Both the position numbers and the translations under genes were made by a program. The notes beneath the pieces were generated by a model. It did no database searches, was not told where the DNA came from, and was given only the letters and a program-made list of their open reading frames with translations. From Pithys albifrons albifrons (Eukaryota > Chordata > Aves > Passeriformes > Thamnophilidae): DNA of 64,000 nucleotides. The stretch is from the NCBI RefSeq assembly GCF_047495875.1, contig NC_092471.1:7399001-7463000 (forward strand), given 5' to 3'. Shown here piece by piece: positions 1 to 14,085 of the stretch. The number at the start of each line of letters is the position of its first letter. Position 1 is the first letter of the stretch.

Positions 1-1230
1 TACAAGGGGAATAGGAAAGGTAGGATAAGTGAAATACCAGGCTGAGACTGTTTCACAATTCTGCACCACACTGAACTGTGAAGATGTAACTTCACAAATT
101 GGTTCACAGTTTAAAAAACCCCAAACAACACAATCAAATAAGGATCAAAGACCCCCAATCCAAACCCACGTTTTATTGGTTTCCAAGAATCAATGGTGAC
201 CATCCTGGAGCCTGCAGAGTTCAAGCAGTGAAACGCTGGATGTTTTCAGTTACTGCTGTTTGTGCAGTGTTTGAATGGGTTGGAGTTCTGGTTGCAGGGG
301 AGCTGGGAAAGGTCACAGAAGTAATCATGGACATGATGTTCAGCTGCAGGAGTGGGGGGATGCTGGGGAAGAAAGGCCAAAGTTGGAATGTGTTGCCATG
401 TAGAGTAAGAGGGTAGGCAAAAACTGCAGATGTGTGTGGTGGTGGGGATGAAAATGTGTCCATCAGTTATGGAAAGGAAGGCACAAATACCCTGTGAAGG
501 AGGACTCAGGTGTACTGAATTTGCACCAAAAACTGATGGCAGATGCTGGAGAAAGAGGTAGCACTGAGAAACTGGCATCTGTGTTTAAAGATGTCCTTGT
601 TCTCACTCCCTTTTGTGGTTCTGCTTTTACACAGAACAGTGGTGTTTTACTGCACACCCCTACCAGTGTTGCTGCACAGAGGAGCAGCAGGTAAATTGTT
701 CCTGGGGTAATGCTGGTCCTGGCAGCTGGTCCTGTGCCTTTGGAATCAGCTGCAGAGCAGTCACTTGACTGAAAGATTTTTGTGTCTAGCTATGACCATT
801 CATGGACTAAGCTCAAATTAGCAGAACTGCGGAGCTAAATGTCCTGTTCTACTCTGGAATATTGTCAATTTGCACATTAGATGTATTTTGAGTAATTTCT
901 ACTTGTTTGTTTAACAAGCCCCTTGAAAGAGGCAAGTCCTGAGTACGGTCCTGCTGCTTCAAAATGTGACAAGCAGAAACAACTGTCTTATTTAAGAACA
1001 GGGTCTATTTCAACTGCACATTTCTTGTGGGTTTCAGTTTTGGGTTAATCTGAGCAGAATTGCATTATGTTTTTGCAATTGAAGTTTTAACGATTCTAAG
1101 GTTCCATTTGACCATCTCTGCCTAATTGTGTTGCTGGCTTTTCTTTAAGTGGGGATGTTTGGCCTGAAGTGTGGGGTAAAACACCTTAAAGGAAATTTTG
1201 AAGTGTCTTAATATGACTTTTTTTCTACAG
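1..1230 (+). other. PABIR2: PABIR2 intron (partial), left edge of window
   Basis: This stretch lies upstream of the first coding exon I recognise and should be an intron of the same plus-strand gene. I looked for the preceding family exon, which encodes the segment ending in a Pro/Ser-rich stretch and Gly-Lys before the Gln-Cys-Phe-Ser-Pro start of the next exon, and did not find it. The intron ends in a pyrimidine-rich tract with acceptor AG at 1229-1230. Short open frames on both strands here have no recognisable product. An unannotated small exon is possible but I see no support for one. Confidence 0.6.
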
Positions 1231-1319
1231 CAATGTTTTTCACCATCATTGCAAATGTTTGTGAGCAGTAATGGATTACCCCCAAGTCCTATTCCCAGCC
1301 CAACAAGACGATTCTGCAA
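1231..1319 (+). CDS. PABIR2: PABIR2 internal coding exon (QCFSPS... segment)
   Basis: This 89-base exon starts in phase 0 after acceptor AG (1229-1230) and ends before donor GTAAGT. It reads QCFSPSLQMFVSSNG, then LPPSPIPSPTRRFC, and two bases of the next codon. That is a hallmark block of the FAM122/PABIR family, inhibitors of the PP2A-B55 holoenzyme. The Ser-Pro and Thr-Arg-Arg repeats are likely proline-directed phosphorylation sites. The last codon is completed by the first base of the exon at 1858, giving Asn where the mammalian proteins, as I remember them, have Thr. The PP2A-binding helices of the family lie in the N-terminal part, outside the window. The family assignment is firm. PABIR2 rather than a paralogue is inferred from the intron-containing structure (human FAM122A is an intronless retrocopy) and the neighbouring microRNA cluster. 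Confidence 0.92.
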
Positions 1320-5520
<4,201 letters not shown>

Positions 5521-6045
5521 CTTACCAAGTCCTGAGTCAGTGTCTGGCTGTGCTGTCCCCTCACTGTACACTTGTACAGAGAAACGAACTCTGATCCTTG
5601 AACCATTCATATGAGGTTTATTAAAAGAAGAAATTGTTGTTACTGTAATCCTTGGCTACTTTCCAGTGATTTTTTTTTATTATTATTATTTATCCATTTA
5701 ATGGACATTGTAGACCATATTAATGTCTGGTTTTGCAAATTTATTTTTTAAACAAGATGTCTGCTGATATTATACTAACTTTTGCTTTCAAGAAATTGAA
5801 TACACTTTTTGATTCCAGGAATAGGTATCTACCTATTAGTGTTGCAATTTTTAGGAAAGTACTTCTGTCATTATCATGGTCACTATGTCTAGGGAAATAA
5901 CTTAGTTTGGAAGGATTTGAAAATACTAATTTATTCTCTGGCACTTCTACTATTGAGTAAAATTATTCTTGCTCTTTTTTTTTTTTTCAGTCACTAGCCT
6001 CAAATTCCTTTATGGAATGGAGGAAAAAATATTTTATTTTCTTAG

Positions 6046-6053
6046 TGCTGCTA
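6046..6053 (+). promoter_or_regulatory. miR-15/16-family 8-mer target site in PABIR2 3' UTR
   Basis: TGCTGCTA is the full 8-mer match (seed positions 2-8 plus A opposite position 1) for microRNAs starting UAGCAGCA, the start of both mature microRNAs encoded 50 kb downstream. A G just upstream extends the pairing to position 9. One 8-mer is weak evidence by itself. It gains weight from the second site at 6519 and from lying in the sense 3' UTR of the adjacent gene. Confidence 0.5.
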
Positions 6054-6518
6054 GTCATTTTTATTACAGAAGACCACATTGGGTGTGGAAATCTCACTCT
6101 AATACATTAAAGTAAAACCCCCACAACAAAATAACTAATGACTGTCACTTTTGCCATCGGTGAAGAAATAATACTACTCTGCAAACATGATTAAATTAGC
6201 TGCAAAGTTCTCTCCCCTGATCACTTATACTACAGATTGGATGAAACAAGTTCAATAGTCAGTAAGATTTGGCCAAGGAAAATGAATCCACGCCTCGACC
6301 GAAGACATACAGTGCAGATAACGAAGTTAATTAAACTACTGTGTAGGAGAACCATGTATGGCACCATCGATGTCTCCTGTGGCATTGAGGTCATAAGTAT
6401 TTTTGTGCCTTAGGGGACATTGTTACAAAATTATGGAATGTAAACCAAGAGGGGTGGGTGGGGAAAGGCCTTTGTGTACAGCTTGTTTATAGAGTGCTGA
6501 CCCTTATCCTGCCGTGGG

Positions 6519-6525
6519 TGCTGCT
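6519..6525 (+). promoter_or_regulatory. miR-15/16-family 7-mer site in PABIR2 3' UTR
   Basis: TGCTGCT matches seed positions 2-8 of the UAGCAGCA microRNAs (a 7mer-m8 site). The preceding G pairs with position 9. It is present only in transcripts that pass the ATTAAA signals at 5620 and 6106. Confidence 0.4.
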
Positions 6526-6824
6526 TTTCCTTGGTGTTGCTCCTGAGGTGTGGGCTCTGTGTGGGGCTGTGGGCAGGCTGAGGGGCAGCCCAGGTGACAG
6601 CCCTGCAGCTGCTCTGCTCAGAGTTTGTCCCTTTTTTGGTCACGAGCAGGGCAAACAGCTCAGCCAACGCTCCATCCCTAAGGAAAGCCTTTGGATTGGA
6701 CATGAGCTCTGCAAATTGCTTGGTGAAGGAGTTATATCTGAGCTATGAGTAGTCTTGATACAGTACCTTGGTCAGTCTGAGGTAGGAGTAGATATTTTAC
6801 TTTTTAAAGACTATAACGGGGCAA

Positions 6825-6830
6825 AATAAA
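6825..6830 (+). terminator. polyadenylation signal AATAAA (PABIR2, candidate)
   Basis: Canonical AATAAA in GGGGCAAAATAAATCC, followed within about 30 bases by TGTGTTATG and T-rich sequence that could act as the downstream element. Plausible main or internal 3' end of PABIR2. Confidence 0.5.
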
Positions 6831-7328
6831 TCCGTTTGTAATCTACTGTGTTATGCTATTTATTATTTATAACTCTGTAAAAAGTCTGTGGTGATGAATT
6901 ATAGTATTTTTTTATGATTGAATAAGTTTTTTATGTTCAGTGATTGCTGGCTGGTTTGTATTTAATACGCAACGTTGTCTGCCAGAATCATAAGCTTCCA
7001 TTTTTGAATGTTTGTAACATAAATGCTTTTGCTACCTAAAAGTACAACTTGTGATCTTTCTGAAAGAAAATAGCACTGAATTTAAAGTAAGATTATGTGC
7101 TTTAGAAGTGAGCACAATCTCTGGCAATACTGTCTGCCTAGAAGGGGAGGGGGAGAACCATAGTTTTTTTTGTTCTGAAGAAGCCGTTGGGTATCCAGAA
7201 GACATGTACATACCAGATTATTTTTAAAAGTGTTTCCATTAAATTGTAAGAAGTACCAGAATGGGCCAACAGTGGCACTATTATTTGTATTACCGTTTTC
7301 ACCTGTGGAGCATTAGTTCCCCACTTCA

Positions 7329-7334
7329 AATAAA
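7329..7334 (+). terminator. distal polyadenylation signal AATAAA (PABIR2, candidate)
   Basis: Canonical AATAAA followed by the GT-rich stretch TATTGTCCATTGGTGCC. This is the last convincing signal before the next AATAAA, about 2 kb away at 9276-9281, and I use it as the probable gene end. Confidence 0.5.
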
Positions 7335-7350
7335 TGTGCATATTGTAAAA

Positions 7351-10300
7351 TATTGTCCATTGGTGCCATTTTTAAATGAGCTCTACAGTATTGAAAGTCA
7401 ATTTTATTTGTATATGCACAGTGCTATTTCTTGAATTTTTGATGTCTTAAATCGCTTAATTATTTTTTTATTCATGCCTGTATCTCCTCTGCCTTCTTGA
7501 TGCCGAAAGAAGGAAGGCTGCTTCTCCATTTGCAGAGTATTGATAAACAATCTGTGATAAAACCCAACCCCAACCTGTGCCCCACTTCCCTTATACCTTC
7601 CTTTTACTGGTGCCGTGACTTGCAAACCTGAACAAGGGGTGGCAGGAGGGGTAAACCTATTGCATGCTTTCTTAAACCTGAGAAGAGCATAGCTATTGCT
7701 TATTTTTGGCTGATTTACCTGTACAATTGATGTATTCCAGATTTGTTTGTTAGTGGAGAGTCGTATCTGAGTGCTGGCCTCTGTAAACATTCGAATGTAA
7801 GTGCATAAAGCAAGCGCACAAAAATAGTCATTCTTGTTACAGCAGTTTTTTGTAGTGTTTGGCTGTTCTCCTCTCCTGGAATGTCTTATAAAAGACAGTG
7901 CTCTTTTATAAAATATATATATATTGCACACACTTGCTGTGTCTGTGGTTTCAGGGTGAATGTTGCTGTGTAATAGGCCCCAGCCAGGCCCAGGTTTTCC
8001 TTCACACCTGTAGCTGTAACAACACTTGTTCATTTTGAAACTAAGTTTTCTAACATGCTGACTATTGATACTTGCACTTAACCTCATGTGAGTTCCTGCT
8101 GCTTACAGGATTGATCAATATTGCAGTGTAAAGGCTGGGCAGCATCCTCTGCCTAAAACTGACTAAAAAGTTGCATTTCTGGATTTTTTGACTGCCTCAT
8201 CTGAATTAGATACAGTTGGGGAAGAAGGCCAGCTGGTGCTGGTAGTCAGCTGTAATGTGTAACACTTAACAACTGGTTTTTATGACTTCACTAGACTTAG
8301 TTCTGCTGAATTGCCATGATGAGTGTCTGAGAATTCCTGTCTTTCCTCCACTTCCTTTTTTTAATAAGGAACCTTTAGTTCATCTCCATTGTTGAGAATC
8401 ACCGGTGAGGAGTTACCTTTAATGTTGTAATTGTTGAGAACAGAGTTAAAATACCAGCATAATTCAAGCAGCATTTTAGATGGACTATTTTTAACATGTT
8501 AATTAGCACAGCATTACAACCTTGGTCTTTGCATGGCTCATTGATTAGCCCTCCTTTAGATCATATCCAGAGCATGCTGAATCCTCATTTTGTGGGCTTA
8601 AAATGCTGGAAGGATTTTCCCCATGCTTTAGAAAAATGTGTGTGTCAGCTGTGGAACTCTGTATGTTTTGATAATATCAAGTGTTCTGCATCAGGAAATG
8701 GATCACAGTGTGCAGTTTCATTCTCCTTCATTGAATTTCAAATTGGGGTTCATGGGCCCAAAGGCCTGTATTTAAGGGGCTGTTTTTCTGACTGTATGTG
8801 ATTAAATACTTTCTCCTACAATGAAAGTAATTAAACTGTCAGTGGGTGAGGATGTAAATCTGAGTCCTGCAGACTTCATTGGAAAACTTATTCTTGAAAG
8901 GCACAAGGAACTCTATACTGTATAAAAACACTAAAGTGGGATTTTTTTATATTGTAAGTCATGATAAAAATAGACAACTCATTTTAACAACTTAAAATTC
9001 TAAAAATGTTTTAAATGTAAGGCTTCAGCTTGGCATGTTTCTCCAGGCAGATCAGGCTGGGGACTGCATGCAGAGGTGAACTTGAGTGGCCTTAGGGGGA
9101 TTTGGAGCTCAAGTTCTGGTGCACAAACACAAGAGACTGGCCTTGGGAAATTATTTTTTGCAAATATTCACATTGTTGCCTGTACACCCTGCTAATACAT
9201 TGTGTGTCAATGAAGATGAGGACTTGTTTTTCCTGGAAAAATTTCATCTGCATATAATTTTCATGGTAACTTCATAATAAAAAATCTTTGTATTAACATG
9301 AGTTCAAATGTTTCATGAAGTCAGAGTCCTGTTGCAGTAAAGGCCAAGGAATATTTTTGGAGTTACACAAAGTGCCCCATGTATTCCAAGGCTGTTCCAT
9401 GAATGGCAGCTGTCCATAGTAGATCAAAAAGGACTTTGCCTGCCATTCAGTATTTCAGTCTCTCTTGAGATCTGGTAACTAATCCTTGGCAAATTTGGTT
9501 TAAGGTGAGTTGCTGAAGGTAGAAGATGACCCAGTGAGAAGAATGTAGTAACTCACTCCTTTGACTATAAATTAGGGAGTTTTAGCTCTGAATTAATCTT
9601 ATCCAGCTAATTTTCAAATGAAAAATGCATTTTTCAAATGGCTGAGACTTTTCATGAGGGTCTGCATTGTTCAGACTTAGAGGAAAAGGCCCCTTGTGGG
9701 TTAGTCTAGGACTGTTTTGCTCAATCCACCCCCAAAAGAGTGAGAGAGCGATGCTCACCCACCAGAGTTAGAGTAGCAGTTGTTTCAGCTGGTTTTGGGG
9801 AAGGCAGGGAGTTGGTGGTTGGGTTTCCTTAAGGGCTGGTTATCTAATTCACAACGAGGACCTTTGTCCTCAGAATAAAATCAAAAGTAGATGTTTTAGG
9901 GCAAGTCTGTTTTCTGCGGGAGCAGTTATGCTGCAGAGCTGGTTTGAGTGTGATAGCTGAGGTTTCCTTCCTGCTGTGCATGAGGAGCCTTCATGGAATG
10001 TGGGGATGAGGCTGCTGTTCCCATAAATGCAAATGCACACCACTGTCCCTGTACCTCAGGGCAACCCATTTATAGTGGACTGGGCACTTTGTGGAAGTAT
10101 CTTGTTTCAATCCAAGCCATTTTGCATACAAGCTGCTTTTTATTACTTGCTTTTAGATCTTAAAGCCCTTTGGTTTGAGTCTTACCTCTGATTAGCTGTG
10201 CCAAGGCCCTTTTCTTTTCAAACCTGGAGCAATTTGGTTTGTTGTTCTTGCTTTATAAAATTTGGAAATGGGAATAGGTAGGTTCTTGCTATTAAAAAAG

Positions 10301-13300
10301 AATGCATGTTAGCCTGGGTGATCACAAAAGAGTGGAGAGGTTTAAAAGAAATAAGACCTGAAAGCAGAGAACAAAGATGCCTATTTTAAATGAATGAATT
10401 TGGCTGGTTTGTTTATTTTTTTTAAATCCACACCATAGCCTTTTGAATGTATCAGTAGTAAGAACAAAAAAATCTAATATGCTTCCTTCTCCAAACACTT
10501 CTTCTTACTGTAAAGTAAGAATTTGTTACTGGAAGACCACAGGTTGTGTTCAAACCAGGCCAGGTCTCTCTTGGTCCCTGAATAAGTTTGCAGTTAACAG
10601 TTGCTGTGATTCCACAGGCCCAGGAGTGACACAAGGCTGTCAAGCAGTTCCTGTCTGTCCAAAAAGCATCATCTTACACTGTGCAGTAATTCTAATACCT
10701 TCAGTCTCCCTTAACTTATTTCTGAGGACAATCAGATCTTTTTACCTTTTTTACAAACCAAATTATTGTTTGCTGTTAATTACCATAGTTTGACTGTGGT
10801 AATATTCCTGATGGACTTTTGCATGTCTCTCATTTTGGTGTATAACAGAGTTCAGGATTTCTGATTATTTTTCAGATCATGTGATGTGTATTTTCTGGAA
10901 GAATTCTCCATTGTGTTTTGATTCTGCAAGGCTTTAGATATAGTAACTCCTATTTAACAACACCAGTCAAATCTTGGAGACAATGACATGAGGTTATTTT
11001 TTCAGAAGCTGAATGATTTACCCTTGTATTACCTAAGGAAACCCCCTACATTCTGCCACAGTCTCCACCACTTCTGAACTGTCACCAAAGTTGAGTAAGT
11101 TGGCAGAAGCTCCCAGCTATTATTTGTGTTGGGATAGTTTATAATGCAGATTATGAAAACCCTATTGTGTTAGAACAAAAATATTTTCCTTGCCCCAAAT
11201 AATTTGCAATTTAAATTTGTCATGAGAACAGTAATTGTTTATCAGTGCAATGCATGGTCAACCATTTTTTCAGTATGCAAAAGTTACGGTCTCTAATGGG
11301 CAGGTAGGAAGCAGGTGGTATCAAAAACCCTGGGCCCGTGTAGAATAACATAATGAAAGTTAATCAGTCCAGAATATAAATATAAAGCTCTACAAACCCC
11401 TAAAATTTTGGAAAATTCAGCTACTGCCATGAACTTAACAGCTCACTCTCAACCCTAGCTGTCAACACTTCCCTGCTTATGACCAGAACCTCCAAAAATT
11501 TGAAAGAAAAATAAATGTGAAAGGGGAGGCTGGAATAAAAATGATGTATGAGCACTGGTTTGAAAAATGATACAGAGAGCAAAGTACAGTGAGTTGGGAC
11601 AAATGTGCTTTAAATAGGAATTGAGGATGTGCTACAGAGAGTACGTGTAACATCTTGTTCGTGTGCAAGAACAGACTGTGAAAGAAACAGCTTTGTGTGG
11701 GAGAAGCAACATCAAAGGGCCTAAAAGAACTAGTGCTGTAATAGGAAACATTTGCCTTTTGAGGACTCTTATTGCTGCTGGTCACTTCTTTTTTCCTTAT
11801 TTTTTCTCCTCCTTTGCTAAAACCCAGCAATGTGAGGAAGGAGAGGCAGCACGGGCAGGATGGGCAACAAGGAGGGTTACAGAGGGCTCACTGAATTTGT
11901 GTGGCTTTCACAGCCTCCCTCCTGCCCCCTTCAGAGGCAGTTTGCATCAGCCCTGAAGGCTGTAATTGTTTGTTGGACAAACAAAGCAAGGGTGGAAGCT
12001 CAGCTTCTTGTCTTCATCAGCAAAGTTAGGGCACAGGATCACCAGCTCCTGCCAAATGTGTCCTGGGCACGTGGGCAAAACTCTTCATGGGGGCAGAGTG
12101 GGAGTGAGAGTGGAGTTAAAGGTGTAGGAGTGGGACAAAGATTCCCCCAAAGCTCTGGGCACTGTAGGAGACCACGAGGGACTGTAGATAAAGCAACATA
12201 ATTGAGCAGGAGAAGGAATATCACCCAGCAGGAAGGAGCTGGCCTGTCAGGGAGTTGATGCACATGTTTGGTGTGGAGAAAGTGATGGTTTTCCTGCAAG
12301 GTTCCCGGGTTACTCTCTGGCCAACAGAAGGCTCACACTGAGGAGGAAGGGCTGTGGTACAGCTGAATGAAGGCAGCAAAACAGCCATGCCACAGCCAAA
12401 TCCTACAACCTGCACCTGTCAGGGTGGTTTTTTGAGAAGTAGCTGAAGTTTTTTGGCTTGATTTTGCATTAGCAATAAGGAACATTGTGCATGCAGGACT
12501 AATAGCAAGCATCAGTGCCAGCATGCACAGCACATCCCTGACTGTGCCTGGAGCTTCGGACCAGCTGTGGGAAGTTCATGTGGATCTGGATGGCCACGGG
12601 ATGGCGTATCGTGGCTTGTTTAGGACGGTGTTTGGTGAGCAGTGGTAATAGTGCCTGAGGAGCGCCTGAACCGAACTCAACCTGCAGCTTCTGTTACCAG
12701 AAACTTCTAATGTTTTCTTTCTTTTCACTCACAACATAACCTCTTCCTTTCAGAGTTCACACTAACTTCCCAAAGTGAGGGTTTGGGCTTCTTTTTGCTA
12801 TTAAACATAAAACTGATTTTAAAAAGGCAGGTGCTCTTTGGTTCTAAGGATAACACAATCCCCTGCTAGGGGGACTTGGATCAAATTTACTGTCAACCTG
12901 AAATGAATGAATAGGCCCAGCTCACTGAGAGAGCTTTCCTAGGAGTGCACTGGCTGTTTTCCCAGCCCTGGGAAGCCTCTCAGGGGCCTGCTGTGGCACA
13001 TTTAGGTTGGGTTTAGAGGACTGCAGTGCACCAGCTGGGTTTTTACCCAAGTGCTGGTGCTGCAGAGCTCCCATCAGACCATACACAGCAAGCATCCTTC
13101 TGTTACTTCTCTGTGTGGGGGCACACACAGACCTGGATCTTGGAGAATTTGCAGTGGCTTCAGCTTTATAACCTGCAGGGCACAGGGAATGTCAGCCTGC
13201 ATGGAGAGCCCCCAGCACTCCACTGCTGTGCCCAGGTGAGTGCTCAGGTAAGACTGGCTAAAACATATCTTGGGGTCTGCTGCTACTTTGACATAGATTT

Positions 13301-13930
13301 GATTATTTGCTGAAAACCAAGATGTAAAAGTGGGCAAGCACCAGGCTGGGGCTGCATGCAGGGGAGATGCTGCAGGGTCACAGCATGGGCTGGGATGTTC
13401 TGACCCAGCCTGGCAAAGAGCTGGGGGAAGGAGGGGGAGCCTAATGACCTTACCAAAGTGCTTTGAGATGGCTCGTGGCAAGTGCTGTGCAAGGACTGAG
13501 TCCTATCAGCACTGCTGCTTCTGGGAATTCTGGTTTGGCCTCCGGATCAGTGACTGGCCTTGTTATGCCTGTGCTGCACGTAGTTTTGACTGGAGTTGGG
13601 AGCGGTTTCTCTGCTCTTTCATAGTTTGCCTTCTCCTTCGCACGTCTCCAGCAGGAAGTGCAGATTCAGCAGGCATTGTATGCCTCAGCAGCCTGCCAGC
13701 TGCCTTGCTGAAGCTAATTCACAATTCAAGTCACTCCTGATAAGTTTGCAAACAATGTGCAGTGATTTCTGAGCTAGATAGCAGCTGAGCCGAACCCCTC
13801 CACTCCCAGCCTGTCAGCTGGATGAGGCTCTGGATTTACTTTGTAAAGCTTATGGGTCAAACATGGTCTTAATATTTTGTGCTTCTGTGATGTTTCATAA
13901 ACTTCTTACTTGTTTAGGAGTAACTTTGAG
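7351..13930. other. intergenic, no recognised gene
   Basis: AT-rich sequence downstream of PABIR2. I find no exon with family similarity, no RNA gene and no clear transposon. The notable item is an unusually long minus-strand open frame of 227 codons (7404-8087), discussed as a finding. Another AATAAA at 9276-9281 leaves open a still longer PABIR2 3' UTR. The remaining open frames are below 140 codons and look like chance. Confidence 0.6.
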
Positions 13931-14085
13931 TGTCATCATTATGATTAAAACCCTCAAATGAGTGTGTGGAGGCACAGAGAGGGCATATGGTTAGTGTTGG
14001 TTTAATATGAGCCAGAAATTGAACCCAGAACTTCTAACTTGCAGTTTAGTTCTTTGATCACTGGATAACTCTGTTGCCCCCTTTA
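13931..14085 (+). repeat. ancient MIR-type CORE-SINE, 3' half
   Basis: The order of landmarks matches the MIR consensus as I remember it. First comes an ATCATTATGATTAAAACCC / AAATGAG block (consensus TATTATTATCCCCATTTTACAGATGAG), then GGAGGCACAGAGAGG, and a diverged middle. It ends with ATTGAACCCAGAACTTCTAA, a GATCACTGGATAACT block and TGTTGCC. MIR elements are shared amniote relics and survive at low density in birds. Divergence is high, so the boundaries are approximate. Confidence 0.6.

Larger units (their letters stand above)
5521..7350 (+). other. PABIR2: PABIR2 3' UTR (probable extent)
   Basis: AT-rich sequence after the stop codon with several candidate polyadenylation signals: ATTAAA at 5620-5625 and 6106-6111, AATAAA at 6825-6830 and 7329-7334. 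The right boundary is set just past the most distal convincing signal. Two miR-15/16 seed matches lie inside. Several signals suggest alternative polyadenylation, which would decide whether one or both microRNA sites are kept. The end point is inferred from signals only. Confidence 0.6.

Noticed and set aside
13341..13412. Inverted repeat CCAGGCTGGG / CCCAGCCTGG as a possible microRNA or cruciform.
   Set aside because: Only an 11-base stem with a loop of about 50 bases, so it does not resemble a pre-microRNA.
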